A program made the position numbers and the translations under genes. Below the pieces are notes generated by a model, which made no database searches, was not told the origin of the DNA, and saw only the letters and a list, made by a program, of their open reading frames with translations. From assembly GCA_003210055.1 (NCBI GenBank), contig QCNS01000002.1, forward strand, positions 51,215 through 115,214: a stretch of DNA of 64,000 nt, read 5' to 3'. How positions within the stretch are numbered: the stretch's first letter is position 1; every line of letters starts with the position of its first letter. Shown here one piece after another: positions 15,739-24,754 of this stretch. This DNA comes from SAR116 cluster bacterium AG-426-I14 (GTDB lineage: Bacteria > Pseudomonadota > Alphaproteobacteria > Puniceispirillales > Marisalimonadaceae).

Positions 15739-18700
15739 ATGCAGTTTTTTTTAGTTTTATTATCTTTTTTAATTTTTTATAATTCGACCATCTCTCATTC
15801 TGCTCAAAATTATAATATAAAACCACTTAAAATTAAGACTTTTGGAAATTATGATTTTGATACTCTAGAAAAAATAAAAATACCAGAGAATTTTCCTACT
15901 CACAGAGCTATGGGCAGAGAGATTTGTAAGTCAAGTAAAGGTAAAACTTGGTCTAGTTCAATAACTTTTTATTTAAGTAAAGAAATGCTATGGGGAGTAA
16001 TGGCACATAGTAGTTCTATTAGAGTATACATGAGTAGAAAAACAAAAAATAATTTAGACTTGACAGTTTATGAAGCAGCAAAAAAATGGAAAGATCAAAA
16101 AGAGTGGATAAAAGGTTACAAAGTAAATACAAAAGTCACTAATCTTACCTTAAGTTTAAAAAAGGGATTAAAAGGAGTTTATAACTCACCTGGTGGAACC
16201 TACTGGCATAAATGTAATATTAATTTTGATACAATTAATGAAGCAAAAGATACATTAACTAAATCTTCTTGGATAACTGACCTAAGTAACTCTCAAACTA
16301 TGGCTTTGCATAGAATGAATATCTTTGGAATAAAAGTTTCACAAAAATATGATTTTGAATTTAATAAAAGTAAACTAGATGAAATACTTGTTCAAAATGT
16401 AAAATCAAATAAATTACCAGAAAAAAAAGCAGTTAAAATTGTAGAAAAAAAAGATAATGTTTCGTCTAAGAAAACAACTTATAATCTAAAACCTCTTAAA
16501 ACTAAATCCTTTGGAAATTTTAATTTTGATGATTTAGAGAATGTAAATATACCAGATACTTTTCCCACTCATAAAGCTAGAGGTTGGGAATATTGTAATA
16601 CTCGTAAAGGCAGAAAATGGTCTAATCCAATAACATTATATTTAAGTAAAGATCTTGTATGGGGATCAATGTCCGGAAAAGATGAAATCAAAATATATAT
16701 GAGTTCAAAAATAAAAAATAAACTTGAATTAAGTGTCTATGAAGCAGCAAATGAATGGGAAGATACAAAAGATTGGATTCCAGGTTATGAGGTTAAAATT
16801 TTAAATGACAATCTAGAAGAAAGTTTAAAGAAAGGTGTAAAGGGTAAATACATCTCTTCAGGAGGTTATTGGCGTGTATGTAAAGTAATTTTCAATCAAA
16901 TAGAAAAAGCTAAAGATGTTTATAAGCAGAGTGAATGGTTGGACTTAATAACTAGATCTCAAAGAATGGGATTAATAAAAATGAGTAACTTGGGAATTAA
17001 AGTTTCCCAGAAATATAATTTTAAAAAATTAGCTATCAAGTTAGATAAAATTAAAACTGCAGAAAATGAAAGGATTAAAAAAATAGCTGAAGCTAATAAT
17101 AGAGCAACAGAAATAGCAGAGGCTAAAGCAAAGGCAAAGAAATTAGCAGAAGCTAAGGCAAAGAAATTAGCTGAAGAAAAAGCCAGAAAATTAGCAGAAG
17201 CTAAGGCAAAGAAATTAGCTGAAGAAAAAGCCAGAAAACTAGCAGAAGCGAAGGCGAAGAAATTAGCTGAAGAAAAAGCAAGAAAAGTTGCTGAGAAAAT
17301 AAAATCAATGAAATCAAAGGCTAAAGATTTTTATAATGATATCAATTCTTTTGTAAAATCTGGGGCTGATATTGACCTTATTAAACTCTCAAACCTCTAT
17401 GAAATTAAACCTGATCCTAATTTAAAGTGGGGTAAAAAAGAAATAGAAAATTTCTTAAATTTAGAAAATTTTATGATAACAATCGATGGTTTTACTGCTT
17501 ATGAAAAAAATCAAGCTCTAGAACGAAATATTATGTTTGCAAATAAAAAGAAAGAAATTATTGATACCTTAAATAAAAATTTCAAAGAATTAAAGTTACT
17601 TTTAAGAGAAAATTTTACAAATAAAAAACTATCTAAAAATATTCAGTATCAATTAAATAAAGTTAATGGATTTCTATCAAAAGAAGATAAAAAGTTTGAT
17701 ATTGAAGTGGGTAATAGAATTATAAAGGAATCCTCAAAATTCATAAGCAATATTAAAGAAGAGTTGATAGTTGTTAAGGAAATAGATAATGACTTAAAAG
17801 TTAAAAAAATTGAACTAGAAACTATCTTAAGAAATAATTTTGGAAATAAAAAAGGAAATACTGCATCAATTTTAATTAAATCTTTAAAAGATGTGAATAA
17901 CCTTAGTGAAAAAAAATATTTAAAAACCAGAATAGAAAAATTTTTACAAAGTTTGAATGTAAGCAAAACAGAAAAGCAAGTTAAAAATAAATCATTAGAA
18001 AAGGTGCAAAATAATAGTAAAACTGCGTCTAAAGAATATACTATTAAAAAAAATAAACTTGTTTCTAATCAACGAGGTCAAAAAGTAATACCTAGTTTGA
18101 AAAAAATTATAAAAGAGAGAAAAATTGATCTTTCAATTGGTGAAAAATTTTATGGTTGTATAGAAACTTTAGATTACTCAGAAGATATTTTAACAGGCAA
18201 AACAGGTTTACAAAACATATATCTCAAAGGTACGGAATTAGATGGAAATTATCATTATGGACATGTCATGTTATTACAAGAATCTAAATATTATAATATT
18301 TCTAAAAACGATCCAAAGGCACCAAAAGTTGGTCAATGTTTTGCTTTTACTCCTGTAAGTATTTTTACAAAGCCTGGTATTGTAATTAGTGGTTTTGCTG
18401 ATTTTTCAAAGAATTCTTTTCAAGTTGATAACTCAATAAAAAAAATAAACTTAAAAGATAAATTAAATGTAACGGAATGGGTGGAACAAAGAATTGATTA
18501 TGGTTCAAAGATGATTCAATTAACTGGCAAAGTTTATGATGTAGATCACTCAAATCGTAGATTTAAAATAGAATTATTTTCAGAAAAATATGTACAAGAA
18601 TATAATCATATAGTTGGATGTTACAATTCTAAGTTTTGGAAAGATAACAAGGATTTGAAAGAGCTACTCAAAAAAATTAAACGAGGAGATCAGATGACGC

Positions 18701-19251
18701 TGAAAGGTTTTTTTGGAGGACAAACATGCTTGGGTCAACATAACGTTTTTGAAATTCTTGATATAATTGATTTTAGAAAAGGGATTACTTCAAAAGAAGT
18801 AAAACAAATAATTGATGAATATAAAGATAAAAGAAATAAAAAGACTGCTGATTTTATTCTAAAAGAATCAAAAAAAGTAGTAGATGAATATCTAAAAAAA
18901 AAGAAACAAAGTTCATCAATGAAAAATAATAATGTAAAACCGTCTTGGGAACGTATACAAGCTCTTACGCCAATATTTATAGATAAAAGTAATTACGCAA
19001 AAGTTAATGATATAATTACCACAAAGATTAAAGAAGAATTTATATTTGAAAAAAAAATCAGAGGTGTAAATTATAAATCTTATGATATGGTTGTGAAAAT
19101 AAATTGTAATAAAAAAGAAATTAAAGATTTAACGATTGAAGCTTACGATGACAAAGGCAAATCTAAAAAGTTTAAAGGAAGTGGAAAATGGGTTGTTCCA
19201 GAAAAGTTATCCACGTTTCATAGTGTTTTAGAGCATGTATGCAAATTTTAA
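15739..19251 (+). CDS. Very large exported multidomain coiled-coil protein
   Basis: An 1170-residue protein of unknown family. Signal peptide 1-22 (ending SHSAQ); two tandem homologous domains of about 170 residues (about 28-200 and 249-420; each begins KPLK-x-K-[TS]-FGN and contains PTH[RK]A, W[SN], YLSK and a Trp-rich middle); a Lys/Ala/Glu coiled coil about 450-525 with 16-residue repeats; a helical domain about 525-745 shared with the 715-residue protein (VKSGADIDLIKLSNLY, RNNFGN, LQSLNVS) but with a helical insertion; a Cys-containing domain about 790-1030; and a C-terminal beta-rich domain from about 1060 (WERIQALTPIFIDKS) resembling secreted adhesin-E-like domains only loosely. Coding sequence starts 30 bp after boxB. 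Surface or periplasmic scaffold inferred. Confidence 0.8.
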   Translation: MQFFLVLLSFLIFYNSTISHSAQNYNIKPLKIKTFGNYDFDTLEKIKIPENFPTHRAMGREICKSSKGKTWSSSITFYLSKEMLWGVMAHSSSIRVYMSRKTKNNLDLTVYEAAKKWKDQKEWIKGYKVNTKVTNLTLSLKKGLKGVYNSPGGTYWHKCNINFDTINEAKDTLTKSSWITDLSNSQTMALHRMNIFGIKVSQKYDFEFNKSKLDEILVQNVKSNKLPEKKAVKIVEKKDNVSSKKTTYNLKPLKTKSFGNFNFDDLENVNIPDTFPTHKARGWEYCNTRKGRKWSNPITLYLSKDLVWGSMSGKDEIKIYMSSKIKNKLELSVYEAANEWEDTKDWIPGYEVKILNDNLEESLKKGVKGKYISSGGYWRVCKVIFNQIEKAKDVYKQSEWLDLITRSQRMGLIKMSNLGIKVSQKYNFKKLAIKLDKIKTAENERIKKIAEANNRATEIAEAKAKAKKLAEAKAKKLAEEKARKLAEAKAKKLAEEKARKLAEAKAKKLAEEKARKVAEKIKSMKSKAKDFYNDINSFVKSGADIDLIKLSNLYEIKPDPNLKWGKKEIENFLNLENFMITIDGFTAYEKNQALERNIMFANKKKEIIDTLNKNFKELKLLLRENFTNKKLSKNIQYQLNKVNGFLSKEDKKFDIEVGNRIIKESSKFISNIKEELIVVKEIDNDLKVKKIELETILRNNFGNKKGNTASILIKSLKDVNNLSEKKYLKTRIEKFLQSLNVSKTEKQVKNKSLEKVQNNSKTASKEYTIKKNKLVSNQRGQKVIPSLKKIIKERKIDLSIGEKFYGCIETLDYSEDILTGKTGLQNIYLKGTELDGNYHYGHVMLLQESKYYNISKNDPKAPKVGQCFAFTPVSIFTKPGIVISGFADFSKNSFQVDNSIKKINLKDKLNVTEWVEQRIDYGSKMIQLTGKVYDVDHSNRRFKIELFSEKYVQEYNHIVGCYNSKFWKDNKDLKELLKKIKRGDQMTLKGFFGGQTCLGQHNVFEILDIIDFRKGITSKEVKQIIDEYKDKRNKKTADFILKESKKVVDEYLKKKKQSSSMKNNNVKPSWERIQALTPIFIDKSNYAKVNDIITTKIKEEFIFEKKIRGVNYKSYDMVVKINCNKKEIKDLTIEAYDDKGKSKKFKGSGKWVVPEKLSTFHSVLEHVCKF
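17155..17298 (+). repeat. 48-bp tandem repeats in coiled coil
   Basis: Three 48-bp units (17155-17202, 17203-17250, 17251-17298); the first two are almost identical and the last is partly diverged. Each encodes AKKLAEEKARKLAEAK-type coiled-coil sequence. The same period is found in the paralogous gene at 8773. Confidence 0.85.
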
Positions 19252-19320
19252 TTAAAAAAGTATTTTAAAATTTAATACATATAAAGTAGTATTTTTTATA
19301 TTTATTTTATGGAGGTTAAA

Positions 19321-19704
19321 ATGTCAGATACATCAAATTGGTCAACAAAAATTAACGTAAGATTATTGGGTTCAAATCCATTAATTAAGGTAATAAATAT
19401 ATTTATTGCTATTATGCAGTTTTTAACAGGTAATCTTCATAGGGGCGTTTTGTCCGAAGAAAAAGAATGTTTGGTAATAGATTTAAAAGTTAAATTTTTA
19501 TGGTTTTTTTTAAAATCTGAAGAAGTCTTGAAAATCAGTAAAACGAGAATTTCTGGTATTAAAGTAAGTACCACAAAAACATGGTTTATTTTCAGATCTA
19601 CAATTGTACAGATTTATGCTGCTGGAGTAAGTGAAAATATAGGATATGAAGTTAAAGTTCCATACAAAGAAATAAAAGAAAAAGCTGAAACTTGGTTGAG
19701 TTAA
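19321..19704 (+). CDS. Hypothetical 127-residue protein
   Basis: I do not recognise the family. An ATG at 19309 is in frame, but GGAGG at 19311-19315 lies five bases before a second ATG at 19321, so the later start is the real one. The protein has a hydrophobic stretch near residues 20-40 (LIKVINIFIAIMQFLTGN) and then a beta-rich domain with alternating hydrophobic residues (ECLVIDLKVKFLWFFLKSEEVLKI..) resembling a PH-like or SHOCT-less membrane-apposed domain; that is only an impression. It ends 9 bp before the exported coiled-coil gene and is likely co-transcribed with it and with the PqiA-like gene. Confidence 0.65.
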   Translation: MSDTSNWSTKINVRLLGSNPLIKVINIFIAIMQFLTGNLHRGVLSEEKECLVIDLKVKFLWFFLKSEEVLKISKTRISGIKVSTTKTWFIFRSTIVQIYAAGVSENIGYEVKVPYKEIKEKAETWLS

Positions 19705-19713
19705 AATCTAATA

Positions 19714-21018
19714 ATGAAAAAATTTTTTCAATTAATCTTTTTCTATATTGTTATCTCATTTTGTAATTATCAATATGTTTTTGCTGATAATTTTTCGACA
19801 AAATTAAATAACATTTTTGGTAAAATTACTGAAGAAAGTAACTCTATTCTAAATAAGACTTTAGATTCCTTTTCTTCAATAATGAATGAATTAGACCAGG
19901 CTATTGATGAAGAAATTGCTTCTCTTAAAAGCGCAGAAGAAGAAGAGTCAAAGATTGATATTCAAGACAAAATGGATTCAATTCGTATTCATCTCGAAGA
20001 TATAACTGATCTAAAGAAAAAAGAATCTAGTGCTTCTAACTTCACAATTATATCAAAGTCAAAAAAAGATTATAGAATTAAAATAGATGAAGTTTTAGAA
20101 GAAATTGAACCAATACTATTTGATGGGGAAGTTGTAAATTATGCATCTAGAATTAGAGAAATCCGGCAAAACATAAAAGATTTTGAAACACAAAAAGTTA
20201 GGCTTAATGAAAAGTTTGTTTTTGCTCCCGAAAAAGAGTCTTTGTTAAAATCTTCAAAGAAAGAAATCAAAAATGAAATTAAAAAAATAGATAGATTAAT
20301 TAAGAAGTCTTATAAATTAATTGATGAGCTTGAATTCGATTTAAAACGTAAGATGCACAAATTAGGTATTAAATTGACGAGAGAACAAATAAGGGTTATG
20401 ACAACTCGAATTGATGGAGATGAGTTGTCCCGTTCATTTGCGATTTTTGATGTTACTAAACAAATTTCTGAGACATTATCAAAAATTATGACCGAAAATT
20501 CATTCAGTGGAACTGCAACTGTTAAATATTATGGAACCTATGTGGTTATGAGTGAAATATTGGGATTTTCTCAAAGAAGATATATAGAAAAAATTGAGGA
20601 TACTTACTTACCAGCTCTTGATAAGATTGAAAAAAACATTAAGGATGCTATTGAATTTGCAGAGACATCCATAAAGGGAGCTAAAACTGAACAAAGCAAG
20701 AAAATATTAAAGTCTAATATAAAATCTAATGAGTTTACTATGAAGGTTTTAGGACAATATAGAAATATTTTGATAAATCAAATGAAGTCATTGCAAAATG
20801 CTTTAGATAGGACAAAAGAACAAATTACAGTAGCTTACTCTACATATGATACTGCTGCTAATTCTGCTAACTTGGTAAATTTGATTAACCAAACTCAAGA
20901 TAGTTTTAATAAAATTATGAATATGCAACTACCAAATATTGTTCCATTTGAAAACAAAGAATTGGAAATAAAGTTCTTAGAAATATCTGATCAACTTGTT
21001 CAATCGACAGAGTCATAA
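19714..21018 (+). CDS. Exported coiled-coil protein, unknown function
   Basis: A 434-residue protein with a signal peptide (1-24, basic MKKFF start, cleavage after VFA). The mature part is nearly all helical with long charged heptads (KKEIKNEIKKIDRLIKKSYK, about residues 185-205; DELEFDLKRKMHKLGIKL). No Cys and no clear catalytic motif. A helical middle (LSRSFAIFDVTKQISETLSKIM) is followed by another helical bundle to the end. It does not share the FNFI repeats or the VKSGA domain of the two large neighbours. The stop codon directly abuts the TTG start of the PqiA-like gene, so the two are translationally linked. It may be a periplasmic spacer or adaptor protein; this is inference. Confidence 0.75.
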   Translation: MKKFFQLIFFYIVISFCNYQYVFADNFSTKLNNIFGKITEESNSILNKTLDSFSSIMNELDQAIDEEIASLKSAEEEESKIDIQDKMDSIRIHLEDITDLKKKESSASNFTIISKSKKDYRIKIDEVLEEIEPILFDGEVVNYASRIREIRQNIKDFETQKVRLNEKFVFAPEKESLLKSSKKEIKNEIKKIDRLIKKSYKLIDELEFDLKRKMHKLGIKLTREQIRVMTTRIDGDELSRSFAIFDVTKQISETLSKIMTENSFSGTATVKYYGTYVVMSEILGFSQRRYIEKIEDTYLPALDKIEKNIKDAIEFAETSIKGAKTEQSKKILKSNIKSNEFTMKVLGQYRNILINQMKSLQNALDRTKEQITVAYSTYDTAANSANLVNLINQTQDSFNKIMNMQLPNIVPFENKELEIKFLEISDQLVQSTES

Positions 21019-21420
21019 TTGTTTTGGTTAATTTTAACCATTTTAGAAATTATTTTATTAATTTTAGGTGTAAGTTTTCCTCTTGCTAGAATTGATGAAT
21101 TTTGGATTTTTACTTCAGAGTTTTCAATTTTAAGTATTTCTAGAGATTTGATAATTGCTGACGAATTTTTATTAGGGTTAATGGTATTTAGCTTTGGATT
21201 GCTTTTCCCATTAGTAAAAATTGTTTTTCGTTTAACTGGTTACGAACTTATAAATAGATATAATTTACATAAGTTTAGTATGGTAGATATTTTTTTGATA
21301 AGTTTTTTAGTTTTTTCGGCTAAAGTATCAAATTACTTTGATCTAAGTTTACTAATTGGTTTTTATTTTTTGATTTCTTCAGTTTTGTTAGGATATATTC
21401 AAATTGTATTTAACAAATAA
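21019..21420 (+). CDS. PqiA-domain inner-membrane protein
   Basis: A 133-residue protein with four hydrophobic helices. Features of the PqiA (paraquat-inducible protein A) domain are visible: a helix followed by SFPLARI, then LLGLMVFSFGLLFPLVKIVFR, and HKFSMVDIFLISFLVFSAKV, the conserved Met-x-Asp-hydrophobic-Phe segment. It corresponds to a single PqiA domain; the double-domain PqiA and YebS proteins work with MCE proteins in lipid transport between membranes, but no MCE gene is seen here. Start is a TTG that directly follows the previous gene's stop. The stop lies 3 bp from that of the convergent MFS gene. Confidence 0.7.
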   Translation: MFWLILTILEIILLILGVSFPLARIDEFWIFTSEFSILSISRDLIIADEFLLGLMVFSFGLLFPLVKIVFRLTGYELINRYNLHKFSMVDIFLISFLVFSAKVSNYFDLSLLIGFYFLISSVLLGYIQIVFNK

Positions 21421-21423
21421 ACT

Positions 21424-23019
21424 CTAGTACGATTTATATTTCTTTTTTGAGATTAAAAAACAGACACATATTGGTATTATTAATGTCATTAAAGCTACAA
21501 TAATAAGTAAGTGTCCTAATTCAGAATAGTTTGCTGGAGTAGTAATGACTCCATTGGTATCTTTAATTTCACGTGTAATTACAAAAATTTCATTTAAATA
21601 CTTTGTTCCTAAATTACTTGCCGATAAAGCCAAGTTAGTAAAACTAGCAAGAATAGCAAAAAATGTTGCTTTTAAATGGCTTGGTGCGGATTGAGCAATC
21701 CAGGCTAATATGGGTATCATTGAAACTTGTCCTAATGGGCTCTCTAGAGCAGTATTGAAAATAGCAATAAATCTTGCATCTACTATACCATTTGTAATTC
21801 TTTCAGTAAGATTATGAAATCCGTAAAACATAGCAATTGAAGGCAAAATAAAAATTGAACCTGCGATTGACAATACAATTATCAATTTAAACATGGAGTA
21901 ATTTTCCATTAAAGGACGTAAAACAAAAATACCAAAAATAGTTAGCACAGATGCAATTAAACCTAGTAAAGATAAAAATTCTTGATCGAACTTTAAAACA
22001 TCTATTTCAAACCAACTTCCACCTTGACCTACTCCAGGAATGGCCCTAAAAACAAAAATAATAATTGCTGTTCCAATTAACATTTTTTTAGATACATCAT
22101 CTAATTCTTTAGTAAGTTTGTTAAGCAAGAATAGTATTATAGAAAATGAACCTAAAAAGACAATTTCTTGCGAAAATTTTAGTTTTGATGCTCCCATTAA
22201 AAGAGTAAAAATAACAAAAATAAACGAACCTATTATTATGTACATATTAGGATCAGTTTTGGATTGTTGAGGGAAAAGTAAATTTTTTGCCTTTTTAACA
22301 CTTATCCCATTACTAATTAAAGATTTATATTCTTTATTTTTGATTATAAATGCTAATAAAATTCCAGATATTGAAATAATAGGAACTATAAGAGAATATA
22401 AGTAAACTTGACTATAAGCGTTAACTTTATCTAATTCAGACATTTCTGATGAATTTGAAAACACAATCAAATTAATAACTGAGACAAGAAAAGTCCCAAA
22501 AATTATTGCAATTCTTCCAAGCATTTGCATTGAGATATTCATTGATTTTAATTTTTGAAACGGAATATTTTTGCCTTGATCATCTACTTTAGGTATAGCT
22601 TCAACCGTCATGGCGTCAGCCACGACATCTTGAAGGACAAAGCCAATAGGTGCTAATAAAGTTGAAATTACAAACCAAGTTTCAGCATTTAAAATTAATA
22701 CCATTTCTTCCTTATTTTGAATTAAAAAATACATAATAAGACTACTTAAAGCCATTACGAGGGCGCCTAATATTACAAGTAGAGATTTAAATTTCCATAA
22801 GATATCTACTAGATGACCTAAAGGCATTTTTAAAACCCAAGGTAATCCAGCCCAAAAACCTAAACCAGCTAAAAAAGCAGCAGATAGGTCTAAATATTCT
22901 TTTACAAAGAATAAACCAACTATACTTGTTAACCCTGACACTCCAGCGGCTAGATATATCATTAGTGGCGGAAGAAAAGAAAATCTAAAGGATCCAAAAA
23001 TTTTGCTTATTGATTTCAT
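21424..23019 (-). CDS. MFS transporter (FBT/BT1-like)
   Basis: A 531-residue inner-membrane transporter with about 12-14 hydrophobic helices. GLPWVLKMPLGHLVD near residue 60 corresponds to the cytoplasmic loop 2-3 MFS motif, and GFVLQDVVADAMTVEAIP near residue 126 is typical of the folate-biopterin (BT1) type branch and related MFS proteins. A long loop with charged residues follows helix 6. The gene is alone on its strand, convergent with the PqiA-like gene and divergent from the VOC gene. Substrate unknown. Confidence 0.75.
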   Translation of the reverse strand: MKSISKIFGSFRFSFLPPLMIYLAAGVSGLTSIVGLFFVKEYLDLSAAFLAGLGFWAGLPWVLKMPLGHLVDILWKFKSLLVILGALVMALSSLIMYFLIQNKEEMVLILNAETWFVISTLLAPIGFVLQDVVADAMTVEAIPKVDDQGKNIPFQKLKSMNISMQMLGRIAIIFGTFLVSVINLIVFSNSSEMSELDKVNAYSQVYLYSLIVPIISISGILLAFIIKNKEYKSLISNGISVKKAKNLLFPQQSKTDPNMYIIIGSFIFVIFTLLMGASKLKFSQEIVFLGSFSIILFLLNKLTKELDDVSKKMLIGTAIIIFVFRAIPGVGQGGSWFEIDVLKFDQEFLSLLGLIASVLTIFGIFVLRPLMENYSMFKLIIVLSIAGSIFILPSIAMFYGFHNLTERITNGIVDARFIAIFNTALESPLGQVSMIPILAWIAQSAPSHLKATFFAILASFTNLALSASNLGTKYLNEIFVITREIKDTNGVITTPANYSELGHLLIIVALMTLIIPICVCFLISKKKYKSY

Positions 23020-23096
23020 TTTAATGTTTAAAATTATATTTTTTCAAGTAATACTAAATAAAATTAATTTAATTTAAATAACTTATTTGAAAACTC

Positions 23097-23501
23097 ATGA
23101 AATTAAAATTGCATCACTTAAATTTATCAACAAAAAACGTAGCCGAAATGAATGAATTTTATAAAAATATTCTTCTTTTAGATACAGAAACAAATGATTT
23201 GCCAGTTTTAGAGAGACGTAAAGGTTATTCAGGTGAGGTTGAATTTGTAACGGATGGAAAAATTCAAACACATCTAGCGGAGAAAGATTTGAACGTAAAT
23301 TTTAAAACAGGTCATCATATAAATCCACTGGAAAAAGGACACATTGCATATAGAACAGATGATTTAAATGCTTTTAAACTACATCTAGAAAAAAATGGCA
23401 TTCGTTATTCTGATTGGGGGGAGACTGCTGTAGCTGGTTGGAAACAAATTTTTTTTTATGATCCTGATGGTAATATTATAGAAGTTCATGAAAAAGAATA
23501 A
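23097..23501 (+). CDS. VOC-family (glyoxalase-like) protein
   Basis: A 134-residue single-subunit vicinal-oxygen-chelate protein with the two beta-alpha-beta-beta-beta modules. HHLNLSTKNVAEMNEFYKNIL opens the first module and gives a metal-ligand His; GHIAYRTDDLNAFKLHL opens the second; FFYDPDGNIIEVHE ends it with the Glu ligand. The reaction (glyoxalase, dioxygenase, isomerase or resistance protein) cannot be decided. It lies upstream of an MFS carrier, a TauD-type dioxygenase and an amidohydrolase on the same strand. Confidence 0.88.
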   Translation: MKLKLHHLNLSTKNVAEMNEFYKNILLLDTETNDLPVLERRKGYSGEVEFVTDGKIQTHLAEKDLNVNFKTGHHINPLEKGHIAYRTDDLNAFKLHLEKNGIRYSDWGETAVAGWKQIFFYDPDGNIIEVHEKE

Positions 23502-23540
23502 ATTTTTCTTTTTAATAATTTCAATTTAAAAGGGATTCTG

Positions 23541-24719
23541 TTGAAAAGACCTAATATATTTATTATTGCTATAGCCGTAGCTATGCCTGTTATGGGGATG
23601 ACTATAATTTCACCTGCATTGTCTCAGATTAAGTCTAATTTAAATATTTCTTTTTCTGATACTCAATTAGTGCTCTCTATGTATTTTTTATCGTTAGCAA
23701 TAGGACAACTTATATCAGGACCTTTGTCAGATAAGTTTGGTAGAAGACCCATTATTATTTTAGGTTCCATCATTTATTCTTTTGGTGCTTTTAGTTGTTT
23801 ATTTATGTCTGATATAAAATTACTTGTTATATCACGAATGATACAGGGAATTGGTGCGGCAGCCTGTTTGTCCGTTGGTAGAACAATTATAAGTGATAGT
23901 TATGAAAGATCCGAAGCTGCAGAAAAAATGTCAACTGTAACTGCAGTGATGGTTATTATTCCTATATTGTGCTTTATTTTTGGTGGTATTTTTGCAGATT
24001 TGATTGGTTGGAGATTTAATTTCTTTGTTTTATCCATGGTTGGTTTAATAGTTTTTATATTTATGATTTTTCTGCTTCATGAAACGAATAAACATAAAAT
24101 CCAAAAAATTGAATTACTAGGAACGTTTAAAGTTTATTTAATGCTATTTAGAAACAAAGTATTTTTATATTTTACTTTTGCAACAGGTATGCAAACAGCA
24201 ATGTTTTTTTCTATGAATGGATTTATGCCATATGAATATCTTAGACTTGGTGTCAGTTTAACAGAATTTGGAATTTGGTTTTCCTTAACATCCTTTGGTT
24301 ATATTGTTGGAAATATTGTAAATAGTAAAGTTGCATCAAAAGTTGGATTAGAAAATATGTGTTTTTATGGTACAAAATTATCATTAATAGTTATTTTATT
24401 TATGTTCCTTAATAGTTTTTTTGAATTTCAAACACCTTTAACTTTGTCAATTTTGTGTGCATTTTTTGGTTTTACCAATGGACTAGTTGTCGCAAATGGT
24501 ATGATTGGGGCAATTAATGCAACAAAATTAAATCAAGGTGCTGCGAGTGGTTTAATGGGGGCTCTTCAAGTTGGTTTTGGAGGGATTTTTAGTTATTTTA
24601 TAATTTTGTTTGGAGGTGCAACAAATTTTTTTATAAGTTTGATTGGGATCTCAATTATGTCAATTATATCAATAATCACCTCTTATATGAATGTAAAACT
24701 TTTGAGACATAGAAATTAA
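23541..24719 (+). CDS. MFS transporter, Bcr/CflA-like
   Basis: A 392-residue, 12-helix drug/proton antiporter of the DHA1 (Bcr/CflA) type in the inner membrane. GPLSDKFGRRPII near residue 60 is the classic MFS loop 2-3 motif, and RMIQGIGAAACLSVGRTIISD near residue 100 the motif following helix 4. The start is a TTG at 23541, six bases after an AAAGGGA ribosome-binding site; no ATG is placed as well. It sits in the VOC-MFS-TauD-amidohydrolase group, suggesting import or export of the compound handled by those enzymes. Confidence 0.85.
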   Translation: MKRPNIFIIAIAVAMPVMGMTIISPALSQIKSNLNISFSDTQLVLSMYFLSLAIGQLISGPLSDKFGRRPIIILGSIIYSFGAFSCLFMSDIKLLVISRMIQGIGAAACLSVGRTIISDSYERSEAAEKMSTVTAVMVIIPILCFIFGGIFADLIGWRFNFFVLSMVGLIVFIFMIFLLHETNKHKIQKIELLGTFKVYLMLFRNKVFLYFTFATGMQTAMFFSMNGFMPYEYLRLGVSLTEFGIWFSLTSFGYIVGNIVNSKVASKVGLENMCFYGTKLSLIVILFMFLNSFFEFQTPLTLSILCAFFGFTNGLVVANGMIGAINATKLNQGAASGLMGALQVGFGGIFSYFIILFGGATNFFISLIGISIMSIISIITSYMNVKLLRHRN

Positions 24720-24754
24720 TTTATTTTCTGTTATAATTTAGAAGGTATTGTTTT

